This document shows positions 53,801 through 60,501 of a DNA stretch of 64,000 nucleotides, piece by piece (position 1 is the first letter of the stretch; every line of letters starts with the position of its first letter). The position numbers and the translations under genes are program-made. The notes under the pieces were generated by a model, which had not been told where the DNA came from, made no database searches, and saw nothing but the letters and a program-made list of their open reading frames with translations. The stretch is from Hyposmocoma kahamanoa (Eukaryota; Arthropoda; Insecta; Lepidoptera; Cosmopterigidae): assembly GCF_003589595.1 (NCBI RefSeq), contig NW_020653719.1:1021975-1085974 (forward strand). Direction: 5' to 3'.

Positions 53801-54169
53801 CTTCAAAATTGGAACACAGTGCTCACATTACTGCTTGACGGCAGAAATAGATAAGATGGTAGTACTTTCCTGGACGAACTCTTTCACAAGGAGCAGTAGT
53901 GTGCTACTTATTGCAATCTTTTAGATGCGAAACCTCCGTCTCTACTTTTAGAATACTAAATGTACCTTTCTGCAGTATCTCGAGGTGTTCCCAAAGGATG
54001 TCGCCCATGAACGCGGGTGCGCGTGCGACAAACTCCTCGCGGCCCATTGCGCAGATGTCTTTCCCTTGTGTGCGCGCAAACTGTTGCAGCGCCACGCCCT
54101 CCAACGAGAATTCGCGCGCGGCCCAGCGCAACCATGCCGCCACTGCTGCCTCGCTCCATTGCCGAGGAT
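14822..54169 (-). CDS. pnt: pointed (pnt), ETS transcription factor; Pointed-domain isoform, 5' partial
   Basis: Seven exons join in phase: 53966-54169, 53189-53320, 18637-18912, 16650-16805, 15670-15788, 15222-15379, 14822-14885. They total 1109 nt. The product is a nuclear activator that binds GGAA/T sites through a winged-helix ETS domain and acts downstream of Ras/MAPK signalling. Parts visible: the SAM-like Pointed domain [14 protein letters not shown]...WEHLEILQK, linker exons with an Asn run and Tyr/Gly/Pro-rich stretches, and the ETS domain from [13 protein letters not shown] to VCDLQSLLG with recognition helix [15 protein letters not shown] (both DNA-contacting Arg present). The C-terminus is EKKDDD. 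The first exon ends in phase 1 upstream, so at least one N-terminal exon, expected to hold the MAPK phosphoacceptor of P2-type isoforms, is not in the window. The 34 kb intron contains the P1 start. Confidence 0.95.
14981..15200 (+). mobile_element. Family A retroposon copy in last pnt intron
   Basis: It contains tactgccaccttacctattt, gtgactggcgcagtggcagtg, gacttgttcgtcccgtcact and an A-rich end (atactataaaaaa). It fills most of the short last intron. Confidence 0.75.
15222..15379 (-). CDS. pnt: pnt ETS domain, second exon (recognition helix)
   Basis: The acceptor is TGTACAG and the donor GTCAGT. It encodes [20 protein letters not shown], the recognition helix [10 protein letters not shown] and the wing [19 protein letters not shown]. 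It enters in phase 0 and leaves in phase 2. Confidence 0.97.
15670..15788 (-). CDS. pnt: pnt ETS domain, first exon
   Basis: The acceptor is CCCTTGCAG and the donor GTTTGT. It encodes [20 protein letters not shown] and [17 protein letters not shown], the first helix and strands of the ETS fold. Confidence 0.97.
15789..16649 (-). other. pnt intron between linker and ETS exons
   Basis: It holds the repeated block at about 16300-16435 (see 14655-14815) and otherwise AT-rich DNA with no coding signal. Confidence 0.5.
16300..16435. repeat. Second copy of the pnt 3'-UTR block
   Basis: Same order of words as 14655-14815 (agaataaaagttcaaatta ... gtgtggtactaaagtcgaat ... gagcaaYgt), with about 25 bases missing in the middle. 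Confidence 0.7.
16650..16805 (-). CDS. pnt: pnt linker exon upstream of the ETS domain
   Basis: The acceptor is CGACAG and the donor GTATGT. It encodes a Tyr/Gly/Glu-rich segment ([17 protein letters not shown]) followed by [10 protein letters not shown], the conserved lead-in to the ETS domain. It is GC-rich and open in other frames; this frame is fixed by the phases on both sides. Confidence 0.9.
16930..17040 (+). repeat. Family B repeat fragment
   Basis: gaaactatttttctggattt, tttgttttttcaaacaaacc and gggccctttacaggttcc match the copy at 25560-25680 (-). Confidence 0.6.
17217..17457 (+). mobile_element. Family A retroposon copy
   Basis: It has agtactgccatctaactatt, the gcgcagtggcagtg core, gcacgacttgttcgtcacg and the end ggtattataaaaaaaa. 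Confidence 0.75.
17458..18636 (-). other. pnt intron, remainder
   Basis: AT-rich DNA without a recognisable element or coding signal. Confidence 0.45.
18637..18912 (-). CDS. pnt: pnt shared linker exon (Pro/Ala/Tyr-rich)
   Basis: The acceptor is TTTATAG and the donor GTAAGA. It encodes [20 protein letters not shown], an Ala/Pro run, paired DEYYQPEY and [11 protein letters not shown] motifs, and KPYPRG. It is probably a disordered activation or linker segment. Both the Pointed-domain and P1-type exons splice to it in the same phase. Confidence 0.88.
19150..19325 (-). promoter_or_regulatory. GC-rich block upstream of shared pnt exon; candidate internal promoter
   Basis: A CG-dense stretch (gcgcgggcgcaggcgcaggc and beyond) sits about 240 bases upstream of exon 18637-18912 in pnt orientation. 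If transcription began here and the acceptor were ignored, an ATG at 18935-18937 would be in frame with the exon ([15 protein letters not shown]). No core promoter motif was identified with confidence. Confidence 0.25.
19872..19946. repeat. Long imperfect palindrome (hairpin)
   Basis: Arms of about 37 bases, centred on tttttcgaaaaa, differ at only two or three positions. It is directly next to another fold-back element. Confidence 0.8.
19966..20213. mobile_element. Fold-back MITE with ~95-bp arms
   Basis: The left arm begins cgactgtgaactggcaatcg; the right arm ends ggttgccagttcactgtcgg. The arms pair over about 90 bases with substitutions (aagtgaagaaaaaa / ttttttcttcacct). TA lies outside each end, compatible with a Tc1/mariner-type origin. 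Confidence 0.75.
20214..21149. other. Intron DNA, no feature seen
   Basis: AT-rich sequence without a recognised repeat or coding signal. Confidence 0.4.
21150..21450 (-). mobile_element. Family A retroposon copy, near full length
   Basis: Minus orientation. It includes the upstream end gacgaacactttcacaagga and the tail attgacgggacgaacaagtc followed by an A/T-rich end. Confidence 0.75.
21451..22799. other. Intron DNA, no clear element
   Basis: Around 22485-22580 there are repeated gtccgtcac/gtccgtgac words. No coding signal. Confidence 0.4.
22800..22938 (+). mobile_element. Family A retroposon, 3' half
   Basis: Contains gcgcagtggcagtgcccctc, cacgacttgttcgcccgatc and ggtatcataaaaaaa. Confidence 0.7.
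23340..23450. repeat. Dispersed repeat family F fragment
   Basis: It shares ctatgccgattacgat, cggtccaaagtacaa and a cttgcctgtac-like end with 63880-64000. Confidence 0.5.
24090..25070 (-). mobile_element. Family A retroposon split by a nested insertion
   Basis: The two halves (24090-24292 and 25022-25070) form one copy: ...aaagtggcag then acttccgtggacgaac..., interrupted by a 725-base insert between TA dinucleotides. Confidence 0.8.
24295..25019. mobile_element. Non-autonomous DNA transposon, TA-flanked, inside family A
   Basis: Its edges are fixed by the broken host repeat. TA occurs at 24293-24294 and 25020-25021. Imperfect TIRs: the left starts ggggagagagggggaattgc; the reverse complement of the right end starts ggaaagagtggggtgaatac. 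There is no transposase frame. The interior has several 'attgcccca' words. It is probably related to TA-targeting elements (Tc1/mariner superfamily); assignment uncertain. Confidence 0.75.
25560..25680 (-). repeat. Family B repeat fragment
   Basis: gtaaagggcccgaaacg, gtttgtttgaaaaaaacaaa and gtgtaacaatcgcgaaaacc correspond to inverted family B sequence. Confidence 0.6.
25685..25860 (-). repeat. Family E SINE-like fragment
   Basis: It shares catggtaaatttct, the aactcagaggtgcaagtcag block and the acgaccctctgctt end with the other family E copies. Confidence 0.55.
26340..26485. promoter_or_regulatory. CpG-rich block with CCAAT and GC boxes in the long pnt intron
   Basis: It contains ggggcggggcgagccaatg (GC box next to CCAAT at 26410-26414), a second CCAAT on the other strand (attgg 26469-26473) and gaggcgcggccacgcctc. 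It is strongly unlike its AT-rich surroundings. It may be a promoter, an enhancer or a GC-rich transposon piece. Confidence 0.25.
26486..28249. other. Intron DNA, no clear element
   Basis: There are GC-richer patches at about 26970-27085 and 27420-27555. No coding signal with splice support. Confidence 0.4.
28250..28508 (+). mobile_element. Family A retroposon copy
   Basis: gtgacgggcgcagtggcagt, cacgacttgttcgtcctgtc and ggtatcataaaaag mark the 3' half; a diverged 5' half precedes it. Confidence 0.75.
29880..29985. promoter_or_regulatory. GC-rich block with paired E-boxes
   Basis: cggcaggtgtgccagcacct contains CAGGTG and CACCTG in palindromic arrangement, followed by gcgcacgcgccgcgctcg. Function unknown; regulatory role is inference only. 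Confidence 0.2.
30198..30650 (+). repeat. Family G repeat interrupted by a SINE
   Basis: The left part (gatgggacctaggggaagga, ataggttactttttgtc) and right part (gtaggctactcgaagcactt, gaagtcgcgg) belong to one common lepidopteran repeat. They are separated by the SINE at 30363-30592. Related copies lie at 49845-50035 (+) and 35360-35480 (-). Confidence 0.65.
30363..30592 (+). mobile_element. tRNA-derived SINE, family D
   Basis: The Pol III head has an A box (cggccgaacggtta, 30372-30385) and a B-box-like agttcggttcc (30415-30425). The body has gtaatttgtggttgtctatg and the tail gtgcgggggggctatgttg. A sister copy is at 59203-59455. Confidence 0.75.
31360..31996 (+). mobile_element. Family A retroposon interrupted by a MITE
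   Basis: The 5' part ends at gaagggtaag (31446); the 3' part resumes at about 31855 (tgtgacgggcgcagtggcag) and ends ggtatcataaaaaaaa. About 50 bases of the expected middle are missing. Confidence 0.7.
31446..31850. mobile_element. MITE rich in acgacag/gtcgtgacg motifs
   Basis: It starts gggcgcgttcccattgtgtc and shares long stretches with 55149-55590 (tatatttaaatgaagttgtt, gaacaacacgattaactgtc, gacagataatcgca). Its right TIR is lost. It lies inside a family A copy. Confidence 0.7.
32366..32475 (-). repeat. SINE family D, 3' part, with (AAT)n tail
   Basis: The complement reads gggtgtaatttgtggttgtc ... ctagtgcggggctatgttg, ending in a TAT/ATT trinucleotide run (aataataataataataata on plus). 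The 5' tRNA-like head is missing. Confidence 0.7.
32621..32735. promoter_or_regulatory. Two TGACGTCA (CRE-type) sites
   Basis: Exact octamers lie at 32677-32684 and 32722-32729. An upstream ggacaggatgtta contains an ETS-type core. A similar block is at 33964-34045. Function is inferred only. Confidence 0.3.
33130..33340 (-). repeat. Family B fold-back
   Basis: tccaatgtgaaacaatcgca (about 33155) and its near-inverse ttcgcgattgttacacattg (about 33197) form a short-loop hairpin, followed by an inverted family B body (gtaaagggcctgaaaac...). Confidence 0.6.
33490..33800 (+). mobile_element. Family A retroposon, near full length
   Basis: It starts cagtagagctccttgcgtga and includes acatgggacttgtcaactta and gggcgcagtggcagtgcccc. 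It ends cattggtatcaaaaaacaac. Confidence 0.8.
33964..34045. promoter_or_regulatory. Block with TGACGTCA, similar to 32621-32735
   Basis: agacaggatgtacc, cgggacggaagcgc and cgtgacgtcacaat follow the same order as in the 32.6 kb block. The octamer is at 34033-34040. Confidence 0.25.
34710..34990 (+). mobile_element. Family A retroposon joined to a family B fragment
   Basis: Family B words (tttgttttttcaaacgaacg) run to about 34765, then family A from aatgtgagcattactgcgtt through cttgttcgtcccgtcg to an A-run. Confidence 0.7.
35465..35760 (+). mobile_element. Family A retroposon, diverged
   Basis: cagtagagctccttgtgaaa, gtgacgggcgctacggcagt and caggcgctcgtctcg. It is preceded by an inverted family G piece (35360-35464, agctagtgcccgcgacgtcg). 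Confidence 0.7.
35761..37256. other. Intron DNA, no clear element
   Basis: There is a GC-richer stretch at about 36720-36860 (ggtgaccatttgtgaccatt direct repeat). No coding signal. Confidence 0.4.
37257..37572 (-). repeat. Family C repeat, longest copy
   Basis: The complement runs from cgacttcaaaaaaggaggat to gaggtcgattttt and includes gatgaatccagtttcacgca. It matches 62408-62640. Confidence 0.7.
37720..37800. promoter_or_regulatory. Inverted GCGGAAGC pair around an ATGGCGG core
   Basis: tgcggcggaagc (37727-37738) and gcttccgccgca (37778-37789) are exact inverses. Between them lies ccaacatggcgggc, resembling a YY1/Pho site. The GGAA cores are potential ETS sites. The block lies about 0.8 kb into the P1 intron. 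Confidence 0.3.
38603..38882 (-). CDS. pnt: pnt alternative first coding exon (P1-type)
   Basis: It encodes 93 residues plus one base, including [39 protein letters not shown] and PDPTYILPS, then a GTTAGT donor. It has protein-like composition, high local GC against AT-rich flanks, and matching donor phase. I do not recognise a named domain. A GC-rich block 270-500 bases upstream may be its promoter. Confidence 0.72.
39150..39385 (-). promoter_or_regulatory. pnt: GC-rich block, candidate P1 promoter or 5' UTR of pnt
   Basis: It has many CG dinucleotides (ggatcgcgagagggcggccg, gatcgcccgcgacctgtcgc) in otherwise AT-rich DNA, 270-500 bases upstream of the P1 start codon in gene orientation. No TATA box was identified. 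A non-coding first exon with a gtgaaa donor near 39158 is possible. Confidence 0.4.
39386..41594. other. Intron DNA upstream of the P1 start
   Basis: AT-rich. There is a short hairpin aactcgcttgcgagtt near 39871. No coding signal; the frame at 41201-41401 and its overlap have no recognisable content. Confidence 0.4.
41597..41948. mobile_element. Fold-back MITE with long TIRs and TA duplication
   Basis: The left end caggcctaccgcttaactga and right end tcatttaagcggtaggcctg pair for about 28 bases with one mismatch. Inner blocks (ggataatttcaacaagattt / aaatcttgttgaaattatcc) also pair, so the arms reach roughly 140 bases. TA lies at 41595-41596 and 41949-41950. Confidence 0.8.
42610..42912 (+). 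mobile_element. Family A retroposon, near full length
   Basis: cagtagagctcatcatgaaa at the 5' end, ggctgcagtggcagtgcccc and gcgcacgtcttgttcgtccc, then an A-rich end. Confidence 0.8.
42913..45254. other. Long pnt intron, mixed DNA
   Basis: GC-richer patches at about 43140-43180, 43850-43925 (the CRE-ETS composite) and 44265-44345. No coding signal. Confidence 0.4.
43859..43874. promoter_or_regulatory. Composite CRE-ETS motif
   Basis: gacgtcacttccggtg overlaps a CRE half-palindrome (GACGTCA) with an ETS site (ACCGGAAGTG on the complement). It lies inside the pnt intron between the Pointed-domain exons and P1. Confidence 0.35.
45255..45545 (-). repeat. Family E SINE-like repeat
   Basis: cgtccccactgccgggtaca, ggtttcatcacgatgttttc and a B-box-like ggattcgaatcc (45478-45489, palindromic). 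It is preceded by a (CAT/ATC)n run. Confidence 0.6.
45546..49840. other. Long pnt intron, no clear element
   Basis: GC-richer blocks lie at about 47500-47600, 48040-48135 and 49510-49670. The frame at 48503-48757 has no recognisable domain or splice support. Confidence 0.4.
49845..50035 (+). repeat. Family G repeat
   Basis: aaatgcaaaagtaactctgt, gtgggatctaggattggaca and aggctacttgaagcactt correspond to the well-dispersed lepidopteran repeat also present at 30198-30650. Confidence 0.65.
50745..51415. repeat. Family C copies flanking a SINE-like piece
   Basis: A partial minus copy (50745-50935) and a plus copy (51193-51415, accaacttcgaaaataggat to gaggttggtttttttt) lie around a tRNA-like B box on the minus strand (GGTTCGAATTC, 51016-51026). 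Confidence 0.6.
51416..52934. other. Intron DNA
   Basis: AT-rich. A two-tier hairpin (caagcaag...cttgcttg enclosing tgcggccaaccgca) lies at 52150-52190. No coding signal. Confidence 0.4.
52935..53015 (+). repeat. Family A retroposon fragment
   Basis: tttgccgccaagaagtaatg and gatgctggtgaaattata only; truncated. Confidence 0.6.
53189..53320 (-). CDS. pnt: pnt exon after the Pointed domain (Asn run)
   Basis: The acceptor is CATTGCAG and the donor GTGAGT. It encodes [20 protein letters not shown] and [15 protein letters not shown] followed by a run of six Asn from an AAC repeat. It continues the Pointed domain's last helix (EILQK-DVEKERS). Confidence 0.93.
53400..53467 (+). repeat. LINE 3' tail with (GAT)n run
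   Basis: gggggaagcctatgttctgc, cagtggacgtcttccggctg then about nine ATG/GAT triplets. This is the usual tail of lepidopteran LINEs; only the tail is present. Confidence 0.65.
53625..53912 (-). mobile_element. Family A retroposon between two pnt coding exons
   Basis: Minus orientation. tcctggacgaactctttcac at its 5' end stops about 54 bases from the Pointed-domain exon; cgcctggtgttaagcgcaac lies in the 3' half. Confidence 0.75.
53966..54169 (-). CDS. pnt: pnt Pointed (SAM_PNT) domain exon
   Basis: The acceptor is TCCTCTAG and the donor GTACAT. The 68 residues comprise most of a Pointed domain: [40 protein letters not shown] and [13 protein letters not shown]. In ETS factors this domain docks MAPK and mediates protein contacts. 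The preceding exon must end in phase 1. Confidence 0.95.
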
Positions 54170-55148
54170 CTAGAGGACAGTAATAGGATTAATATCTCAC
54201 ATTATTAGATTCAAAGGGGAAATAGATAGAAAACACGCCAATGGATGAAATGGTACTATCAAGTGTTTTCGACACCCGTCTCGAGTTAAGCTGACGATCA
54301 AAGTTGAATTCATAGCATAAATAACCATAAATTTTTCACTCGAAAATGACAGTTGGTTTACTCATAAAACTTGGACATCTGAACTTGAACCGGTTACAAC
54401 AAACGAAACGTTTGGATAAATTCGTCCATCTCCATTATGGTGAACTTTTGAGTAGGCACAAAAAACAATTACTAGGTGTATATATTAGAAATTATATAAT
54501 ATATAAATAATATATAAAAAATATATAATATATAAATATTAGAAATAATTGTATATGACAATCTAAGATTATACCTTTATATTATAACTAAAATAACCTT
54601 TACCTTGCACCTTTGGTCTAAAAATTATATTTTAAGCTTTAATTGTCCTTGAAGAGTAACAAAGGGACTAGGGACCAAAAACGGAGTTACGAGGTTTTCA
54701 AATTTTGGCCGACGAAGTAATTTATTCTGTGAAACACGTTTCCGGATTAAGCAGCAAAGGAAAAGTTGATATGGACCAGAATGGTACGGTGTAACGGGGT
54801 GATTTATGCAAACCAAAGTCGTGTCGCTTATTTTGCATATGAGTTAGTTGAATGTTGTTGATATATGAAGTGATTATAAATGCACAATTGCGGACGGTGC
54901 AACAATTAGAGGCAGCGGAAGCCCGGGCGCAGTGGACCAGCGCGTTGAGCAACGGCGAAACTTGCGCCACTACGCAAGACCGGAAGCGAGCGGACCTTGG
55001 TGCCGAAATGCTTGTCTTTCTATGATTGGTTTGAATTTACAGTCGTATTCATATGCACACCAGGTATTTTTTGTATTTTATCGAATAATTGAATGATGCA
55101 AGGTCGATATATTTAGTTTTTTTTTAAATCTAAATTTAAGGAGCTTTA
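54170..55148. other. pnt intron upstream of the Pointed-domain exon
   Basis: AT-rich with a GC-richer patch at about 54890-55010 that contains two GGAAG cores (gcggaagcccg, ccggaagcgag), possible ETS sites. No further exon was found here. Confidence 0.4.
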
Positions 55149-55590
55149 GGGCGCGTTTAGGTGCAGTTTAAAGTATCGTGACTTGTATATTTAAATGAAG
55201 TTGTTGTAACATATAGAACAACACGATTAACTGTCGTTCAGGACTTTTTTGGCGTTACGAAGACAGACTGTCGTGACAATGGGAAGAACTAGAACGACAG
55301 TCATCTGACGATAAATAAAACGTCACGATAAAAATGTAACGACAGATAATCGCATCTTCAAACGATTATGTCGTGCAAACGTCAAGGCGGCTGCCTAGTA
55401 TTTATGTGGTATGTGGGGGCTGACATGAACCGACAAATTGTCATCATGATCTAGTGGTAACACCTAGACACGACAGTCTTTCAACGATAAAATAAACGTC
55501 CACGACCAGATAGTCTTGATATGGGAACAGGTTAGATGCGACAGTCGTCCAACGGTAAATAAAACATTTCGACATAATGGGAACGCGCCC
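55149..55590. mobile_element. MITE, second copy of the acgacag-rich element
   Basis: The right TIR is cgacataatgggaacgcgcc plus c; its inverse matches the left TIR of the 31.4 kb copy. The left end is diverged (gggcgcgtttaggtgc). The interior is shared with 31446-31850. Confidence 0.75.
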
Positions 55591-55647
55591 ATACTGTGTA
55601 AGAAGACAATAATCGCTCCGTAACAGTATTTAACTTATACATCTAAC

Positions 55648-55812
55648 TTTTTTTTTATAATACCAAGTGACGGGACGAACAAGCCGTGCACCGGGCAGTA
55701 AGCGACACGCCTATCCGTAACTGTTGAAGTGACACTCAGGGCTTTAAATCGCAAAGATCTTAAAGTACGTGAGACATAAGTTGACAAGTCTCACGTACCT
55801 GTAATTTCACCG
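55648..55812 (-). mobile_element. Family A retroposon, 3' half
   Basis: The plus strand reads ataccaagtgacgggacgaa, gcgacacgcctatccgtaac and gacataagttgacaagtctc. Confidence 0.7.
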
Positions 55813-57589
55813 TAGTAGATTCAGACTACTTACGTATATTTTGAACAGTATCTTCGCTTCAATATACTATTAGACTCATAGATATAGGATATCTATGATT
55901 ACACTACGCAGTCTGTCGTATCCTGGCCACCCTCCTCAACTGTCTCCTGAGTCTTTTGGTCTGAACTCACTTCATCAAAACGTGGTAAACGTCTTCAATG
56001 ACGCCGCAATTACTACAATATGGAGTTGGTGTAACTCCATCAAAAAGGTAAACATTGAGTTTGCTGGTATCATCTTCATTCGTAGGCAAAAAAGTTGTAA
56101 TCTCTTCATAAAACTATAATGAAAATAAGATTCAATCAAATTACAGCGTAACTAGCCTCTGTCTTAGATCCTTTGAAATTCTAGTGGATATTAAGTCTAA
56201 GATTGATTATATAAAAATCAATAGGTATAGACATAATGCGGCGTTGGCAGCGACAAATAGCTCGGAGGCATTTTCTCGAAGAGTGGCGATGGCGGAGCGA
56301 GAGCGGTTAATAATAAATAATTAGTATAATTGCTGCTTTTAGTCGGTGGCCGGCGTTTATGTTGCTGCGATGCGATGCTGTTGTGCAGTATCCACAACGG
56401 TTCCATCTTTTTATACGCTATGAGCTGTTCACTCTGCTAAATGTTAATATATAACAGTTGAATACTGACCCGTGGCGTAAGGTGAAAACTGAACGGTGGC
56501 CAAGAGATGACATTGTTAAGGATTGTGGTAGATGATAGCACAAACTACTGGAGATCTGTACTTAGCAGTGGGTGGTTTCGGTCTGTGGATGATGATACCG
56601 CCTGTTGTCAAATTCAAATGCATCTCATTAGAGGAACTAGAATATAAAACGCCCCGTTTGAAAACTATGTTTCTCACAGTAGTGATAAAATTTTCACGTA
56701 CTTTCTGTAAAGAAGACAGTTTCTAAGGCGAAGATAATTGTAATACTCGGACTTCTTCGGTTATAAATAATAAGCAATTTAATAATAATTAGGCCATGGG
56801 AGAGGCGAGAGTCTAAAATAGATATAATAATAATACTGAAACTAGGAAATGACCTGTGAGTGCCAGAACAATTATGGACCAATTTAGAATAGTCCGTTTC
56901 CCAAATTGGTCTTACCGGAAAAATTTACCGCTGGGCCACCGTGGTAGTCAATATTTTCTTAATATGTATAATGTAATCATTTCTTTCACATAATAAATTC
57001 AATTTCATTCATTTCATTAATTTTGTTTTTAACAAAATAACTAACAAATCATATTGAATATTCATAATGAATAACAAAATGGACTGTATATTGTCTGCAA
57101 TAAATGATTTTTATTTTATTTGATATTTACGATACTGGCGTCAATGATTGTTTTGTTTGTAGAAAAGAGAACCACGGGCAGATATGAATACTGCTTGTCA
57201 TAGTAACATCTCGTGAGTAGTTACACAAAGTATTATAACGGTAGTAACTAAATGAAAGCATCGCCAACACATGAATGATCGGCCGCCGTTTGTTTTTGTC
57301 TCGTTCTATCGCATGACATACAGATAATTCCCGTCTACCGGACTGGTAAATCGAACTAAGACATGTGTATTATTTATTATAAATACAATGCTTCTGTTTT
57401 CTGGTTATAAACACATCGTAATAAATAAGCACTTACGCACTTGTACAACTTTAGTAGACTTTTCTTTTTATATAAAAATATGTGTGCATTTGACCTCCAT
57501 CTCACCTGATGGATAGTGACTACGAGGTCGACGATGTAGTATGCACACCTAAATAATGAATATTCAGTCCCGCCTTGAAAATATCAAAG
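55813..57589. other. Intron or upstream DNA, no feature seen
   Basis: AT-rich; short frames lack recognisable content. Confidence 0.4.
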
Positions 57590-57843
57590 TTATAGCGTTC
57601 GGGGAACAAGTTCGCTGGCAAGGTTCCACGCCCTAGCCGTTTGCCAGATAACTATGGAAGCGAAACGTTTTGGGCGAATCCGGGGAATATCCACAACATA
57701 GGGGGAGAACTCCAGCCCACGTCTAGTCCCCCGATGATGGAAAGGAAGGAAGGAAGGCGGAACCAAATCATGCAATTCCATCGCACACTCTTCGTGATAT
57801 ATATAAGCAACTTTACGACGGTGTTCAATGCTCTGCAGCTTCA
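57590..57843 (-). pseudogene. LINE relic (C-terminal reverse-transcriptase ORF fragment)
   Basis: The minus strand encodes HEECAMELHDLVPPSFLPFH, HHRGTRRGLEFSPYVVDIPR and an ARAWNLASELVP motif. These are the usual C-terminal signatures (HRxTR...HPYxVD...RSFLxRTxRxWNxLP) of jockey/CR1-like LINE polyproteins. Only about 80 residues remain. Confidence 0.65.
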
Positions 57844-59202
57844 CCTGTACTCTACTCTAATCCGAGTCACCTATAAGCCTCTTGACACGCTTGTCTTTGT
57901 CTATCTCCTCATCATCTGTCATGTCTCCATAAAAAAAAGCTAGTTTTATAAGGACTAGAACCTAGTTTTACTGCCTATATCCAATTAATGTCGATTTAGC
58001 CCCAGACGAATCAAATTTTAGTGTAAAACCATTTTGTTAAAATTTGTTACTTTTTTTATTAAAGTGATTAACAAGACATACGTTAATTGTTATTAAATAA
58101 TCTGAATTCATACCGATGGCTTTCGAGAATAGTAGCCTGTCTCAGAAGCATCTAATTCATAAATACAGATGTGATATGTCTGACACACAAAGCTTTCTTT
58201 TAAATATTATGTGTTATTTTTTGTTTATACTCCTACCCTTCTCTTCTTTTTTGCGTGGTTATAATTCTTGTAAGTATTCCTACTATGTGTTTCTTATTTT
58301 TAAAATTTAAGTATTTTATTTATTTTTATTAATGTAAGTGCAATGTGTGTATTATAGTCATATTTACTAGGATTTACTGCGCCCACAATTATATATTGTC
58401 TTTAAATTTACCCGGAGGTTGTCTGGAAGAGGTTGTTACATAGCAATAAGGCCGCCTATTGTACCTGTCTTTGGTCTATTGTTTTTTGTTATGCGTATGT
58501 TCATATGTGCAATAAAAGTATATTTGTATTGTATTGTTTTGTAAATTCGTGGATCTAACGACGACGTCAAAGGTGGTACATGATTAGTTCAAGATCTCGT
58601 AGAGACAATTAAACGCAGCAGCTTTCCGTACGTTTCCATAGTTAAACTTAATTGTATTGTTTACGTGGATATTAATAATTATCTATATATAATTATCTAA
58701 TATTTAAAATATAATTGTCTACTATTTAGTAATAATATATTTATTTATTTCAATGTGATTTTTGTGTCCGATGATCAATGTAATTTCATTAGGGACGTCT
58801 ATCGCCGTTTTGTTCATTATGTTGTATTAAATACTAATTCAGTAGTAGTGTCCTGTTCGTGTGGTTATATTACGGTCAGGTCCCCACCTGTAAGAAGAAC
58901 ACCGGGGGAGAGGAGTCCCTCTCAAAGCTTAACTCATAATCTAACGAGTTTAGTAGTATAGATTATATAAAATATGTATGTCCAAAAGTAAATAAGTATT
59001 ACGGTAAAAGAACAAATAGACATTTCTTGCCAATTATATTTAATAAATTAGATTTTTTGAGAATTTGCTTCTCAAAAATCTTCTATCTCTTGAATTGTTA
59101 CGTAAATATGATTTTAAAAAAAAATTAAAAGTAAAACTTGAAATTATGTAAATTTAATTAAACCAGTGTAGACACTGGTATTGATTATTAATGATGATTA
59201 AC
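57844..59202. other. Intron or upstream DNA, no feature seen
   Basis: AT-rich, no recognised element. Confidence 0.4.
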
Positions 59203-59455
59203 TGCCTCCGTGGCCGAACGGTTACCATGCCGGATTGCCACGCAGAGGTCCCAGGTTCGATTCCCGGGCCGGGAGAAATGTTTGTATGGCCTACATTTAT
59301 TTTTCTCGTAAGTTTGAGTGTAATTTGTGGTTGTCTATGTGTGTGTCCATGGCACCGGCGACACAGGGTTTCCCTAGTGCGGGGCTATGTTAAGTGTGTG
59401 CGTTATTTATTTATTATTTATTTATTATTCATAAATGTACTCGTACTAGGTATAC
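59203..59455 (+). mobile_element. tRNA-derived SINE, family D, best-preserved copy
   Basis: A box tggccgaacggtta (59211-59224) and perfect B box GGTTCGATTCC (59254-59264), body gtgtaatttgtggttgtcta, and tail ctagtgcggggctatgtt followed by TTATT repeats. The head looks like a tRNA with a 30-base internal spacing; the rest does not fold as a tRNA, so it is a SINE and not a tRNA gene. Confidence 0.8.
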
Positions 59456-60501
59456 TATAGTTTTGTGATTGTGAGTGTAACCTCGCCAACAAACTGCTTT
59501 CGCAGTTTGTTGAGAAATTGTATTGTGTTTTCTTGTTTGTATGAAAAAATTAAATAAAAATAGTTTCTCAGTTGATAAACTGGACAAAATTATTTAAAAC
59601 GATTTTAAAGAGATGTCGCTATGATGCTCGAAATTCAAATGGCGGAAAAACAAATATGACAGTTGTGAAATCTTGAGAACACGAGGTTTACATCAGCTTT
59701 ATAAGAAATACTTACAATGTACTGTCCACCTTTTGGGGAAAGAGAACCGAGAAACGTTATCACAATTTGCACTTTTTGGACAAACACATCGTAAGTATTG
59801 AATTTAGAGTAATGATTGTAAAAACATCAGCTGATAATGCCAAAGGCAAGTTTAGTGTACTTCTAAATTCTTAAAAGACCTTTATCTCTTCTTCTATCCT
59901 TTATCTCTTTTGTATCTTCTTTTCAGAGCTCAAAACATTTGACTCAAAATAAAGTATGTACTTCTTACCCCACCTGACCTTGCATGTAATTTCTTCTAAC
60001 TATTTAGAAACTAAGACTTACCGAATTCACAAACACGAAGTAAACATGCAAAAATAATATATATTTGCATACAGAGCTGTCTTCTTATGAAAGTATACGT
60101 TATCAGGGCCTCGTTTATATTCCAGTTTAATTAGAAGCATGGAAAGTCGGCGCATTACTCAAGGCAAGCCTTATCTTGTGTAGTTAAGTCTTTTAACTTC
60201 GTGTAATTTCGGTAAAGCGTACTACGCGCTGCGGTGGTGTGAAAGTGTGCGTAATTCATGGATAAAGTTAGTTTTTATTGTATATTTATTGTATTTGTAG
60301 TCATAATAGTATAGTTTGGAGTAGCATTTGATGTGATACAGACTTTGCAACATTTTAAACGAGAATGTTCTGTAATTATGTAAAGTACAATTATCCACAA
60401 CAAAGAATGGCTAAAAAGTCGTTAAAACTAAAAACAAAGTTCTTTAGTTTAGTCGGGAGAGCGATAGCCCCGGTATGGCAAGATCGCTGGTTCTAGCCCA
60501 G

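Noticed and set aside
53899..54208. Four other open frames overlapping the Pointed-domain exon
   Set aside because: They are shadows of the GC-rich coding exon; only the minus frame with [10 protein letters not shown]... and EHLEILQK fits the domain and the splice phases.
59203..59290. Possible genuine tRNA gene
   Set aside because: A and B boxes are good, but acceptor-stem pairing is absent and the sequence continues into a SINE body found at a second locus.
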